DNA from: UMGS1889 sp900556055
GTDB lineage: Bacteria > Bacillota > Clostridia > Oscillospirales > Ruminococcaceae
Length of the DNA: 64,000 nt
Reading direction: 5' to 3'
Assembly: GCA_902463265.1 (NCBI GenBank)
Contig: CABQEV010000001.1
Coordinates: 124,001-188,000 of the forward strand
Below are positions 50,522 through 59,787 of this stretch, piece after piece; positions within the stretch are counted from its first letter, which is position 1; the number at the start of each line of letters is the position of its first letter. The notes under the pieces were generated by a model. It was not told the origin of the DNA. It saw only the letters and a list, made by a program, of their open reading frames with translations, and searched no databases. The translations under genes and the position numbers were made by a program.

Positions 50522-51802
50522 TTGAACTACATAATAATTGTTATCCTGATCATGCTGTCGGCATTCTTTTCGGCAACTGAGACGGCTTTTTCTTCGGTCA
50601 ACAAGATAAGACTGAAGCATCTTGCCAATGAGGGTAACAAGCGGGCAGAAAAGGCACTTCATCTCCAGGACAGCTTTGACAAGGTGCTGACAACTATTCT
50701 TGTCGGAAACAATATCGTTAATATTTGTTCGGCATCGCTTGCAACGGTCGTGTGCAACGAGCTTTTTGCGGAGAGGTACGGAACAGGAACTGCTGCGGTC
50801 ATCTCAACGGTCGTTATGACTGTCATAGTCCTGATCTTCGGCGAGATAACCCCTAAGTCGTTTGCCAAAGAGAATGCGGAAAAATGGGCGCTTTTCAGCA
50901 CGCCTATGCTGTCATTCTTCATGATGCTGCTGGCACCTGTGACATGGCTTTTCATGCAGCTGAAAAAGGCAATGAGCAAGCTGATAAAAAGCAGCGATGA
51001 GCAGCCGTCTGTTACTGAGGACGAACTGAAATACATCATCGACGAGATCGAGGATGAGGGCGTTCTTGAAGAGCAGGAGGGTGAGCTGGTGCGCTCTGCT
51101 CTTGAATTTGACGAAACATCGGTAGAGCAGATACTTATTCCCAGAGTCAAGGTAGTTGCGGTCGAAAAGGACGAAAGCATCGAAAAGATCAAGGAGATCT
51201 TCCTGAGCGAACGCTATTCCCGTCTGCCTGTGTATGAAAATACGATAGACAACATCATAGGCATAATCCACGAGAAGGACTTTTTCAAGCTGATGATGGA
51301 CGAGGGCGAAGATGCGAAATCCATCTCGGGCATAATCCAGAAGGCAATATTTATCTCGGAAATGCGTCCCATTTCGGAGATACTGCGTGAGATGCAGAAA
51401 AATAAGATACATATGGCGATCGTCAAGGATCAGTACGGCGGAACGAGCGGTATCGTAACGCTGGAGGACATCATCGAGGAGCTTGTCGGCGAGATATATG
51501 ACGAAAACGACGAGGTCATACCGTCAGTGGTCAAGGTAGCGGAAAATACCTACGAGATATCCGCAGAGCTTTCTGTTGACGATATGCTTGAAGAGCTTGA
51601 ACTGCCCGAGGGTCTTATCGAGAGCGAGTCGAACTCGGTAGGCGGTTGGGTGATAGAGCTTTTCGGACATATCCCCGAAAAGGGCGAAACGATAAAGTCG
51701 GGCATCTTCACGGTGACTGTGACCGAGGCAAGCGAACAGAGCGTGTCAAAGGTGCGTCTGGAAATTGATATGCCCGAGGAAAACAAGGACGAAGAAGAAT
51801 AA
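50522..51802 (+). CDS. CNNM/CorC-type transporter: DUF21, tandem CBS, CorC_HlyC domain
   Basis: A 426-residue membrane protein. Residues about 1-185 form the DUF21/CNNM membrane domain (FFSATETAFSSVNKIRLKHL; ITPKSFAKENAEKWA), about 205-325 hold two CBS domains (RYSRLPVYENTIDNIIGI; KIHMAIVKDQYGGTSGIVTL) and about 340-420 a CorC/HlyC domain. Family members export Mg or Na-coupled Mg. The start is a TTG at 50522, 6 bases after GGAGGT, with no nearby ATG in frame. Confidence 0.92.
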   Translation: MNYIIIVILIMLSAFFSATETAFSSVNKIRLKHLANEGNKRAEKALHLQDSFDKVLTTILVGNNIVNICSASLATVVCNELFAERYGTGTAAVISTVVMTVIVLIFGEITPKSFAKENAEKWALFSTPMLSFFMMLLAPVTWLFMQLKKAMSKLIKSSDEQPSVTEDELKYIIDEIEDEGVLEEQEGELVRSALEFDETSVEQILIPRVKVVAVEKDESIEKIKEIFLSERYSRLPVYENTIDNIIGIIHEKDFFKLMMDEGEDAKSISGIIQKAIFISEMRPISEILREMQKNKIHMAIVKDQYGGTSGIVTLEDIIEELVGEIYDENDEVIPSVVKVAENTYEISAELSVDDMLEELELPEGLIESESNSVGGWVIELFGHIPEKGETIKSGIFTVTVTEASEQSVSKVRLEIDMPEENKDEEE

Positions 51803-51807
51803 AAAGG

Positions 51808-51842
51808 CGGAGCATTTCACATCAGGAAATGCTCCGTTTTTT
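51808..51842. terminator. Bidirectional terminator after the CNNM gene
   Basis: CGGAGCATTTC (51808-51818) pairs perfectly with GAAATGCTCCG (51826-51836), with flanking A- and T-runs. Confidence 0.9.
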
Positions 51843-51857
51843 GCGATATATAATTCG

Positions 51858-52838
51858 TTATATATTATGTCCGTTGTTGATCTCTATCTTACGGTTGCTG
51901 AAAGCTTCGGTCAGCTTATCAATGCTTTCCTGAGAATAGCCCTGTTCATGGATATCAAGCTCTTTCAGATTATCCATCTGCAAAAATACGGAAATATCAT
52001 CGGAACCGTAGTGAGTGATCTCAAGCTTTTCGAGCTTAGCCATTCCCGAAAGTGGGGAAATGTCCATAGGTTCGGGGCAGGTCGTCATATAATTAAGCGT
52101 TTTTAAATTTTTCAATGGTTTCAGAAAGTCCATATTGTCCATATAAAAGTGCTGTAACCCCAAAACCTCCAGATTTTTGCACGAACTTATTGATTCAATA
52201 TTAACAGCCTTATATTCCTTATCATTATCATCGCCTGTAAGTATTACTCGAAGTTCTTTCAAATTCACAAGTTCTCCAAGATAACTGTAATCATTTGCCG
52301 GGTCAGTTAAATGAAAAGTCAGTATTTCTATGTTTTTGCATCTTACAATATCCGAAATATCACTTATGTGTGTACCATGATCTATTACAAGCCGCTTTAT
52401 ATTCGGAAAATTTTCTATTCCGCTCAGATCGTTTGATGAAAGTTCACTGATAACTAAATCTTCAACATTGGGTGAATATTCAAAATCAGACAAGCAAAGT
52501 TTATTTGATTTTACTTCCAAATAATCGGCATTTCTAATACCTATTTTCTTTGAATGGTCGCCGTCAAATTTAAAGAATTTCCACTTGTCGTTTTCTCTTG
52601 TTATATAAGAAGCGGATATTTCGGTTATTTCCTCGGCGGTCACGGTCGTTTCGATATTCTCCTCATCGTCCCGCAGCTCCGCATCTGTTTCGGGAAATAC
52701 CTCGCTGAGAAGTTCACTTTCGGTATCGCTGCGGCGGGTATCGGAATTCATCGGGGCGCAGGCTGTCAGAGATGCTGCCAGAGCGAGTGAGATAACAGAT
52801 GCAAGTGTTCTTTTTGGTGCTGTGTTTTTCATGGTCAT
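51858..52838 (-). CDS. Leucine-rich repeat lipoprotein
   Basis: A 326-residue exported protein. The signal peptide ends in lipobox LTAC (Cys near residue 27), followed by an acidic linker and then, from about residue 105, degenerate leucine-rich repeats (VEDLVISELSSNDLSGIENF; IKRLVIDHGTHISDIS; LEVLGLQHFYMDNMDFL; LKTLNYMTT). The function is unknown; LRR lipoproteins commonly bind proteins or polysaccharides at the cell surface. Base composition is more AT-rich in the LRR part than in neighbours. Two in-frame ATGs (52838 and 52832) follow AAAGGA; the choice is open. Confidence 0.82.
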   Translation of the reverse strand: MTMKNTAPKRTLASVISLALAASLTACAPMNSDTRRSDTESELLSEVFPETDAELRDDEENIETTVTAEEITEISASYITRENDKWKFFKFDGDHSKKIGIRNADYLEVKSNKLCLSDFEYSPNVEDLVISELSSNDLSGIENFPNIKRLVIDHGTHISDISDIVRCKNIEILTFHLTDPANDYSYLGELVNLKELRVILTGDDNDKEYKAVNIESISSCKNLEVLGLQHFYMDNMDFLKPLKNLKTLNYMTTCPEPMDISPLSGMAKLEKLEITHYGSDDISVFLQMDNLKELDIHEQGYSQESIDKLTEAFSNRKIEINNGHNI

Positions 52839-52993
52839 GCCGTCCTTTGTAGGTTATTGTTGAAACGTATTTTATGGGATTATTTTACAATATATACGTT
52901 AATATTATTATACAGTACAAATAATAATTTGTCAATAGATATTGCTGTGAAAAAAGGAATTTCGGGAAAAGCAGATTATTTTGTCAAACCCTA

Positions 52994-53022
52994 TTGACAA
53001 GCGGCGAAACATGGTATATAAT
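52994..53022 (+). promoter_or_regulatory. Sigma-A promoter of the SAM-I/metK unit
   Basis: TTGACA (52994-52999), 17 bp, TATAAT (53017-53022), placing the start close to 53030, just before the riboswitch. Confidence 0.88.
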
Positions 53023-53040
53023 AAAGTATACAAATTTAAT

Positions 53041-53213
53041 CCTTATCAAGAGTGGCGGAGGAACAGGTCCTGAGAAGCCCGGCAACCATCGCATTTTGCG
53101 GAAAGGTGCCAATTCCTGCGGTTCATGCTTTGTGGCATTTACCGAGAGATGAGGAAAGCGTTCAGCTTCCGAAACAGGATATCCGCACTCGATTATTTAT
53201 CGGGTGCTTTTTT
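53041..53213 (+). promoter_or_regulatory. SAM-I (S-box) riboswitch
   Basis: The aptamer spans 53041-53154: P1 pairs CCTTATC (53041-53047) with GATGAGG (53148-53154), and between them lie the conserved CAAGAGTGGCGGAG, CTGAGAAGCCCGGCAACC, AAAGGTGCCAATTCCTGC and ACCGAGAGATGAGG. The terminator is GCACTCGAT (53185-53193) with ATCGGGTGC (53199-53207) and a T-run. SAM binding should terminate transcription before metK. Confidence 0.95.
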
Positions 53214-53248
53214 GTGCATTCTTGAACGAAAACGAAAGGAATGGTTTT

Positions 53249-54430
53249 ATGTCTAAGTATCTTTTTACATCGGAATCCGTTACTGAGGGACATCCCGATA
53301 AGATCTGCGACCAGATCTCTGACGCAGTTCTTGACGCAATGCTTGCAAATGACCCTATGTCCAGAGTTGCATGCGAGACCTGCTGCACTACGGGACTTGT
53401 GCTCTGCATGGGCGAAATTTCCACTAAATGCTATGTTGATATCCCGAAGATCGTTCGTCAGGTAGTCGTTGATATCGGATATGACCGTGCAAAGTTCGGT
53501 TTTGACGGACACACATGCTCTGTTGTTACATCTATCGACGAGCAGTCAGCTGATATTGCGATGGGCGTTGATGAGGCTCTGGAGCACAAGGACGGCGAAA
53601 GCAGCGATTCCAACATGACAGGTGCAGGCGATCAGGGTATGATGTTCGGCTTTGCCTGCGACGAAACTTCCGAGCTTATGCCGCTGCCTATCTCGCTGGC
53701 ACATAAGCTGGCAAAGAAGCTCAGCGAAGTAAGAAAGAACGGCACTCTGCCATATCTCCGTCCCGACGGAAAGACTCAGGTAACTGTTGAATATGATGAC
53801 GGAAAGCCTGTAAGAGTAGATACTATCGTTGTTTCCTCTCAGCATGCTGAGGAGGTATCCCTCGAAAAGATCAGAGAGGATATCATCGAAAAGGTAATAA
53901 AGGCAGTAGTTCCCGCAGAGCTGCTCGTTGATACAAAGTATTACGTAAACCCGACAGGACGTTTTGTTATCGGCGGTCCCCAGGGCGACAGCGGACTTAC
54001 CGGAAGAAAGATCATCGTTGACACATACGGCGGATATTCACGTCACGGCGGCGGAGCATTCAGCGGAAAGGATCCTACAAAGGTTGACCGTTCGGCTGCT
54101 TATGCTGCAAGATATGTTGCAAAGAATATCGTTGCTGCGGGACTTGCAAAGAAGTGTGAGGTACAGCTTGCGTATGCTATCGGCGTGGCAAAGCCTGTTT
54201 CAGTCATGGTCGATACATTTGGCACGGGCGTTGTTTCCGACGAGAAGCTTGCTGATGCTGTAAACAAGGTGTTTGATCTCCGTCCTGCCGCTATCATCGA
54301 AACACTTGAGCTCAGAAAGCCACAGTACAGACAGCTTGCTGCTTACGGTCACATGGGCCGTGAGGATCTCGGCGTTGCATGGGAAAGACGTGACAAGGTC
54401 GATGCGCTGAAGGCTGCTGTAAACGGCTGA
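53249..54430 (+). CDS. metK: S-adenosylmethionine synthetase
   Basis: Makes SAM from methionine and ATP. The 393-residue tetrameric enzyme starts MSKYLFTSESVTEGHPDKIC, and contains the methionine/ATP loop GAGDQGMMFG and the P-loop-like GGGAFSGKDPTKVDRS. ATG at 53249 is 8 bases after GAAAGGA; longer frames would overlap the riboswitch terminator. It is directly controlled by the SAM-I riboswitch, a product-feedback arrangement common in Firmicutes. Confidence 0.98.
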   Translation: MSKYLFTSESVTEGHPDKICDQISDAVLDAMLANDPMSRVACETCCTTGLVLCMGEISTKCYVDIPKIVRQVVVDIGYDRAKFGFDGHTCSVVTSIDEQSADIAMGVDEALEHKDGESSDSNMTGAGDQGMMFGFACDETSELMPLPISLAHKLAKKLSEVRKNGTLPYLRPDGKTQVTVEYDDGKPVRVDTIVVSSQHAEEVSLEKIREDIIEKVIKAVVPAELLVDTKYYVNPTGRFVIGGPQGDSGLTGRKIIVDTYGGYSRHGGGAFSGKDPTKVDRSAAYAARYVAKNIVAAGLAKKCEVQLAYAIGVAKPVSVMVDTFGTGVVSDEKLADAVNKVFDLRPAAIIETLELRKPQYRQLAAYGHMGREDLGVAWERRDKVDALKAAVNG

Positions 54431-54450
54431 TAAACATTGCGATCAAATTT

Positions 54451-54480
54451 TATCCGCTCTCTTTAGGGGGCGGATATTTT
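54451..54480 (+). terminator. Terminator of metK
   Basis: TATCCG (54451-54456) pairs with CGGATA (54471-54476), extended by a CTC/GGG set, and is followed by TTTTTAT. Confidence 0.65.
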
Positions 54481-54617
54481 TATGATTTAATGTTCTTAAA
54501 GGATATGGCGTGATTTTAAATAGTGCTTTTTGAAAGGATTGCGGCATATTTCGTATAGCCTGATTATCAGAAATGAATAAAAATAATGAATGAGATGTAA
54601 ATCGGTAACAAAATATA

Positions 54618-54646
54618 TTGACAATTTAAAATAAAAGTAATACAAT
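54618..54646 (+). promoter_or_regulatory. Sigma-A type promoter for the second chemoreceptor gene
   Basis: TTGACA (54618-54623), 17 bp, TACAAT (54641-54646), 48 bp before the start codon. Confidence 0.75.
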
Positions 54647-54694
54647 ATCGAAAATGAAGGATAATGGCAGTTGCTGCTGAAAGTGGGGAGAATT

Positions 54695-56185
54695 ATGGAT
54701 CTGCTGGAGGAAAACGAACGCAGCGCGAACAAAGCCGCTGCAAAGGTAATGAGGGTGACGGTGCTTATATTTTCCGTTGCGCTGATACTCGATGTACTGG
54801 GGATATTTACTGTAAAGCTTGGTGTAATGATCGCATCTTTTGCGATAGGCACGGCATTTCTGCTTACGCCGACGGTGATCGTAAATTTAGCAAAGGCTGA
54901 GGGAAGATGGGTCAAATATGTAATAACGACCTGTGCGGCGCTGTTTATTTTTGTTATATCAACAACGCTGTCATTCCACGCTGTGCTTGTTTACATTTAC
55001 CCGATAGCAATAGCAAGCCTTTATTTTTCCAACAAGCTTAATACAGCCGCAGTGCTGATAACCACGCTCAGCATCACGGCAGGTCAGCTGCTAGGATACA
55101 AATTTGATTTTGTGACCGATCACAATCTTACAAGTGTCAAGAGGCTGGTGCTTTTTGGGATAGTTCCGAGAGTTCTGGAGCTTATCTGCATATCCGCTAT
55201 ATTCACAATGCTCAGCAAGAGGACGGTTTCGCTGCTGAAAAATCTCCTGAGTGCGGAAGAGCAGAAGAAGATGCGCGAAAAGTCACTTGAAATGTCAGAA
55301 AAGCTTTCGGATACTGTCGGTCAGCTGGAAAGCATAGCATCGGCATCCGCTGAGGCTAACAGAAGCATTTCCGAGGAATCATCAAATGTCATGAAGGACA
55401 GCGATGACAATTTTGAGCATATCAAGTCCGTCAAGAGCAGCATGGGCGAGATATCTGAAAATCTCAGTATTCTTTCGGAAATGAGCGGACGCATAGGCGA
55501 GCTAACAAGACATTCCGATGAAATTACCGCCAACAATGACGAAAAGATCGCACTCGCATCGGAGAGCATGGAGCAGATCAGAAGCAGCAGCGAACACAGC
55601 CGACAGATGATCTCACAGCTTTCAAAGCAGTCGAAGCAGATAGTTGAGATAGCTGATGTGATCTCGGATATTTCAATGCAGACGAATATTCTTGCGATAA
55701 ATGCGTCGATCGAGGCATCTCACGCCGGATCGGCAGGCGCGGGATTTGCAACGGTCGCATCGGAAATAAAGGTGCTTTCGGATAAGACCAAGAAATCGGC
55801 ATCTGAGATAAGCGACTTGATCGAACAGATCACCCAGAGCGTTGAGGGTACGGTATCGGCAATAGAGCAAAGTATGTCCATGACCGAGCGCGGTATTGAC
55901 AGCGTTCAGCAGATGAAGGATTCTGCGGAGCGGATAAGCATATCAAATCATGAGATCTCCGAAAACATCTCGAAGATGAACGAAGTCATTGACAGTGTTG
56001 CGCATAACGGAGAAAATGTTTCTGCAAAGATATCGGATCTCAGCAGAAATATTGAAAACAACTGCGGTGCGGTTCAGCATGTTGCGGCGGCTATCGAAGA
56101 AAACAGTGCGGGAACGGAGTCTTTGAATGATATGGTGAAGGATATCAGAGTCATGGCGGACGAGCTGAAAATACTTACAAAGTAA
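54695..56185 (+). CDS. Methyl-accepting chemotaxis protein, six-helix membrane type
   Basis: A 496-residue chemoreceptor. Residues about 20-180 contain six predicted helices with short loops (VLIFSVALILDVLGIFTV; LGVMIASFAIGTAFLLTPTV; FHAVLVYIYPIAIASLYF; LFGIVPRVLELICISAIFTM), and the remainder is the signalling coiled coil. The tip reads ISDISMQTNILAINASIEASHAG, a divergent version of the usual FQTNILALNAAVEAARAG. It resembles the receptor at 25.3-26.6 kb in layout but not closely in the membrane part. ATG at 54695 follows GGGGAG. Confidence 0.9.
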   Translation: MDLLEENERSANKAAAKVMRVTVLIFSVALILDVLGIFTVKLGVMIASFAIGTAFLLTPTVIVNLAKAEGRWVKYVITTCAALFIFVISTTLSFHAVLVYIYPIAIASLYFSNKLNTAAVLITTLSITAGQLLGYKFDFVTDHNLTSVKRLVLFGIVPRVLELICISAIFTMLSKRTVSLLKNLLSAEEQKKMREKSLEMSEKLSDTVGQLESIASASAEANRSISEESSNVMKDSDDNFEHIKSVKSSMGEISENLSILSEMSGRIGELTRHSDEITANNDEKIALASESMEQIRSSSEHSRQMISQLSKQSKQIVEIADVISDISMQTNILAINASIEASHAGSAGAGFATVASEIKVLSDKTKKSASEISDLIEQITQSVEGTVSAIEQSMSMTERGIDSVQQMKDSAERISISNHEISENISKMNEVIDSVAHNGENVSAKISDLSRNIENNCGAVQHVAAAIEENSAGTESLNDMVKDIRVMADELKILTK

Positions 56186-56198
56186 CAAATGCATACAA

Positions 56199-56233
56199 AA
56201 AGGCTGTACGGTCGTGCGGATCGTACAGCCTTT
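56199..56233. terminator. Bidirectional terminator between chemoreceptor gene and recR
   Basis: AAAGGCTGTACG (56199-56210) pairs perfectly with CGTACAGCCTTT (56222-56233). Confidence 0.9.
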
Positions 56234-56235
56234 GT

Positions 56236-56841
56236 TTATATTTCGCTTCGGTTTTCAAGTGCTTTGAACAGGGTAACTTCGTCGGCATATTCGAGAGTTC
56301 CGCCTATCGGCAGACCGAATGCAAGACGTGTTACCTTTACGCCCAGCGGCTTTATCAGCCTTGAAATGTAGAGTGCGGTCGCATCGCCTTCGGGAGTGGG
56401 GTTGGTCGCCATGATGACTTCATCTATTCCGCCTTCGCCTATCCGCGCGATCAGCTCCTTGATCTTCAGCTTATCGGGAGTGATGCCGTCAAGCGGGGCG
56501 ATAAGTCCGTGAAGCACATGGTAAACGCCGTTATACTCATTTGCACGTTCAAAAGCGGCGATATCCCTCGGTGATTCGACTACGCAGACGATGCTTTTAT
56601 CTCTGCCTATATCCGAACAGATGGGGCAGATATCATTTTCCGAAAGATTCTGGCATATTTTGCAGCGCTTGACATTGTAGTGAGCGTCAAGTATTGCCTT
56701 TGCAAATGCTTCGGCTTCCTCGTCGGTATACGACATCATGTGATAGGCGAGCCGCTGAGCGGATTTCATGCCTATTCCGGGGAGCTTTGCAAACTGTTCA
56801 GCCAGAAGAACAAGCGGAAGCGCAGTGCTTTGTGCTTTCAT
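56236..56841 (-). CDS. recR: Recombination mediator RecR
   Basis: A 201-residue DNA repair protein that forms a ring with RecO and loads RecA on gapped DNA. It has the N-terminal helix-hairpin-helix (LPGIGMKSAQRLAYH), the Cys4 zinc finger at Cys60, 63, 72 and 75, and a Toprim domain (SIVCVVESPRDIAAFERA; EVIMATNPTPEGDATA). ATG at 56841 is 3 bp from the end of ybaB, so the two are coupled; last gene of the dnaX-ybaB-recR operon. Confidence 0.97.
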   Translation of the reverse strand: MKAQSTALPLVLLAEQFAKLPGIGMKSAQRLAYHMMSYTDEEAEAFAKAILDAHYNVKRCKICQNLSENDICPICSDIGRDKSIVCVVESPRDIAAFERANEYNGVYHVLHGLIAPLDGITPDKLKIKELIARIGEGGIDEVIMATNPTPEGDATALYISRLIKPLGVKVTRLAFGLPIGGTLEYADEVTLFKALENRSEI

Positions 56842-56844
56842 ATT

Positions 56845-57192
56845 TTAGAAAAGTCCGGGGAAGGAGATGCCGCCTGTGATAGGAGTCATTTCCTTTTCGG
56901 AAGTATCTTCAATCTGCTTAACAGCCTCGTTTACAGCGCTGATGATGAGATCCTGGAGCATCTCGATATCGTCCTTGTCAACGACTTCGGGCTTCAGTGT
57001 TACAGCCTTCAGCTCCTTCTTTCCTGTCATAACAACAGTTACAGCTCCGCCGCCGGATGTTGCAGTGAACTCTCTCTGCTCGATATCTTCCTGGAGCTTG
57101 AGGATCTGATCCTGCATCTTCTGAGCCTGCTTCACCATGGAATTCATATTCTGAGCGCCGCCGCCCATACCCTGTGGTAATCTTGCTTTCAT
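56845..57192 (-). CDS. ybaB: Nucleoid-associated protein YbaB/EbfC
   Basis: A 115-residue DNA-binding protein that coats the nucleoid as a dimer. It shows the usual QAQKMQDQILKLQEDIEQRE helix and the strand-rich core with GGGAVTVVMTGKKELKAV. A Gly/Gln-rich N terminus (LPQGMGGGAQNMN) is common in the family. ATG at 57192 follows AAAGGAG; a longer frame to 57321 overlaps dnaX and is rejected. Conserved between dnaX and recR. Confidence 0.95.
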   Translation of the reverse strand: MKARLPQGMGGGAQNMNSMVKQAQKMQDQILKLQEDIEQREFTATSGGGAVTVVMTGKKELKAVTLKPEVVDKDDIEMLQDLIISAVNEAVKQIEDTSEKEMTPITGGISFPGLF

Positions 57193-57221
57193 ATTGGTTT
57201 TCTCCTTTAAATCATAGTTGT

Positions 57222-58847
57222 TTATTGCAATTCGGTTGGGATACCGAATCTCTTGGCTTTTTCGATTATCTCCTTTGCGGGGGGCGTTTCCTCGGCTGCT
57301 GCCGATTTCGCCTTGAAGCATCGGATATTATACTGTTTGCCGGTTATCTCGGCAGCTGCCTGACGGAGCTTGTCCGAATTTTCCTTTATGGCAAACAGTT
57401 TGGCGAAGAACGAATTGTTCGTCAGAACGACCATATTGCTTCCGCTTTCCCTTGCAGATGAGCCTTCAAGACAGCCTGCTGCGGGGGGGCAAAGCTCTTT
57501 ATAGCGTTCAAGAATCTCCGCCCAGGATGCGACATTTGTCATCTCATTCAGATTGATCTTTGCAGGCTCGGCTTCGGGAACCTTCTGCGTCTGCGCTGCT
57601 GCGGTATGCGGCTCTGCATTCAGTATCGGCACACGCTTTATCTGAGGTGCGGCTGCTGCACCGTTTGAGATGCTCTGTTCAAGTGCTGAGATGCGCTTGT
57701 TCAGCCTGTCCGCAAGATCGGAGATATCCGCCCGGGGGTCAGCCGAAACAGCTGTCTGCGTCTGCTTTTTGGTGCATAGCCGGACAAAGCACATTTCCAG
57801 TTCGACACGCTTATTTACCGCCTTTGACAGACGTTCATATGTGCTTTGGAGAATGTCGAGCTTGTCCATTATCTCGGGGAGCGTCAGCCTTGATGATATA
57901 TCTGTCAGCCTGCCGATCTCATCGGGCATACAGGCGAGAATGTCGTTCTGACCGGGTATAGTTTTTATCAGCATCACATTTCTGAACTGCGAGATAAGCT
58001 CGGCGCACAGCCTCTGCATATCCTTGGACATGGCATAGAGCCTGTCCGTCACGGAGATTATCCGTGCGATATCATTTTCGGAAACTGCGTCCATTATATC
58101 AAAAAGATAGTCACGTCCCGCAATTCCTGCGGCTGATGAAACTGTTTCCGAGGTGATCTCGGAGGAAAATGCAACGCACTGATCGAGCAGCGAAAGAGCG
58201 TCACGCATACCGCCGTCGGAGAGCCTTGCTATAAGCTCTGCTGCTTCATCGGCAACAGTGAATGTGCCTTCTTTTTCGGCGATCATTTTTATTCTTGCAA
58301 CGATATCCTCATTCTTAATGCGTCGGAAATCAAATCTCTGGCATCTTGAAAGGACTGTCGCAGGGACCTTATGAAGCTCGGTCGTTGCGAGAATGAATTT
58401 CACATACGGAGGCGGCTCTTCCATTATTTTCAGCAGTGCATTGAAGGCTGCGGGGGAGAGCATATGCACCTCGTCGATGATGTATATCCTGTACTTGCAG
58501 CGTTCGGGCATGAAAGCCGCCGCTTCACGCAGATCACGGATATCATCAACGCCGTTGTTTGATGCGGCATCGATCTCGATTATATCGGAAAGAGCGGAAT
58601 TTTCTGCATCTTTGCATATGCTGCATTCAAGGCAGGGGTTTCCGTCTTTGGGATTTTCGCAGTTTACCGCCTTTGCAAGTATTCTTGCGCAGGTCGTTTT
58701 GCCCGTTCCTCTTGATCCTGTGAACAGGTAGGCATGGGCGGTCGTATTGTTTCTGACCTGATTTCTCAGGGTTATTGTATTGTGCGGCTGGGACAGAACA
58801 TCGTCAAAAACCAGCGGACGGTATTTACGGTAAAGTGCCGTATACAT
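57222..58847 (-). CDS. dnaX: DNA polymerase III subunit gamma/tau
   Basis: The clamp-loader ATPase, 541 residues. N-terminal AAA+ module: ALYRKYRPLVFDDV, Walker A GSRGTGKTTCAR, the four-Cys zinc finger (Cys in NCENPKDGNPCLECSICK), Walker B IIDEVHMLS and the sensor SRCQRFDFRRI. The C-terminal part (after about residue 370) is a variable tau region with an Ala/Pro-rich linker. No frameshift site producing gamma was recognised. ATG at 58847 is favoured because ATG at 58853 touches GAGGTC. Confidence 0.96.
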   Translation of the reverse strand: MYTALYRKYRPLVFDDVLSQPHNTITLRNQVRNNTTAHAYLFTGSRGTGKTTCARILAKAVNCENPKDGNPCLECSICKDAENSALSDIIEIDAASNNGVDDIRDLREAAAFMPERCKYRIYIIDEVHMLSPAAFNALLKIMEEPPPYVKFILATTELHKVPATVLSRCQRFDFRRIKNEDIVARIKMIAEKEGTFTVADEAAELIARLSDGGMRDALSLLDQCVAFSSEITSETVSSAAGIAGRDYLFDIMDAVSENDIARIISVTDRLYAMSKDMQRLCAELISQFRNVMLIKTIPGQNDILACMPDEIGRLTDISSRLTLPEIMDKLDILQSTYERLSKAVNKRVELEMCFVRLCTKKQTQTAVSADPRADISDLADRLNKRISALEQSISNGAAAAPQIKRVPILNAEPHTAAAQTQKVPEAEPAKINLNEMTNVASWAEILERYKELCPPAAGCLEGSSARESGSNMVVLTNNSFFAKLFAIKENSDKLRQAAAEITGKQYNIRCFKAKSAAAEETPPAKEIIEKAKRFGIPTELQ

Positions 58848-58867
58848 CGGCATGACCTCGCTTTATT

Positions 58868-59767
58868 TTACACGTTTGCGGTCTCTTCATCATTTTCATC
58901 GGCGGGCGGCGTATTGAGATCCAGAAAATCCGCCTTATAGTCAACGGAATTTGCGATCTCCGCATAATACTCCTTAAATCCCGACATATCGGGTACGCCG
59001 TTCACGATCGCAAGCGAATAGTATGTACGGCTTTTTTCAAAGTCCTTCATCAGCAGATAGGAAAGCGAACAGCCGCCGAGCGCAAAGCTGTAATTCATGT
59101 GCTTTTCCGCTGACAGACTGAAATATTCAAGTGCCTTTTCGGCAATGCCCTTTTTGAGCCAGAGCATTCCGAGGTCGTTATATACACATTCGGGTACGGG
59201 ATCAAGCGATGTCAGATGACCGTAACATTCCAGCGCATCATCAAACGAACCTGAAGCTGTGAAGCATCTTGCGGCATCGAGATATATCTCGGGAGAATCC
59301 ATTCCGTGGTCTATCGCCTTGCGGAAATATATGCCCGCATTTGTGGGATATCCGCCGATCTTATAGCACGCACCCATGAGGTTTGCAAGCATAGCCTGCT
59401 CATCCTCGGTCATATCACAGCTTTCGGCATCCTTGAAAAGGTTCAGAGCTTCGCCTACTTCACGTCTTTCAAGGGCATTCAATCCCTTTCTTACAAGGAC
59501 GGAGGCTTTTTTTCGGTGTGAGAACTCATCGCCGTTCAGCATCGAGGACGCAAGATCGCCCGAGCCTGAGGTGCAGCCGATATAGCCGAGCAGGAACGCC
59601 AGCAGTATGGCAACACCTACTGCCGATATCCTTGCGGCTGTCTCAAAGCCCTTATCGTAATATGCATACATTATAAATAAAACGAGCGCCGCCGAAAAGA
59701 CTGCGCCCGCCAGATACGGGGCAAACCGTACAAGAATTTTTTTCAGCCATTCCAAGAATCTATACAT
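58868..59767 (-). CDS. Membrane-anchored TPR protein
   Basis: A 299-residue protein with two N-terminal hydrophobic segments (FAPYLAGAVFSAALVLFIMY and ISAVGVAILLAFLLGYIG, about residues 14-60) followed by at least four TPR units (KGLNALERREVGEALNLFKD; ANLMGACYKIGGYPTNAGIY; CFTASGSFDDALECYGHL; LKKGIAEKALEYFSLS). A scaffolding role at the membrane is likely. There is no clear ribosome-binding site before ATG at 59767, and a longer frame to 59899 runs through the SRP RNA and is not real. It precedes dnaX by 20 bp and begins just after the SRP RNA terminator, so it may be expressed by readthrough. Confidence 0.78.
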   Translation of the reverse strand: MYRFLEWLKKILVRFAPYLAGAVFSAALVLFIMYAYYDKGFETAARISAVGVAILLAFLLGYIGCTSGSGDLASSMLNGDEFSHRKKASVLVRKGLNALERREVGEALNLFKDAESCDMTEDEQAMLANLMGACYKIGGYPTNAGIYFRKAIDHGMDSPEIYLDAARCFTASGSFDDALECYGHLTSLDPVPECVYNDLGMLWLKKGIAEKALEYFSLSAEKHMNYSFALGGCSLSYLLMKDFEKSRTYYSLAIVNGVPDMSGFKEYYAEIANSVDYKADFLDLNTPPADENDEETANV

Positions 59768-59787
59768 AGCAAAATCAAAATAAAAAA

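Noticed and set aside
57222..58847. Programmed frameshift site making the short gamma form of DnaX
   Set aside because: No slippery A-run followed by a stem-loop was seen in the middle of the gene.
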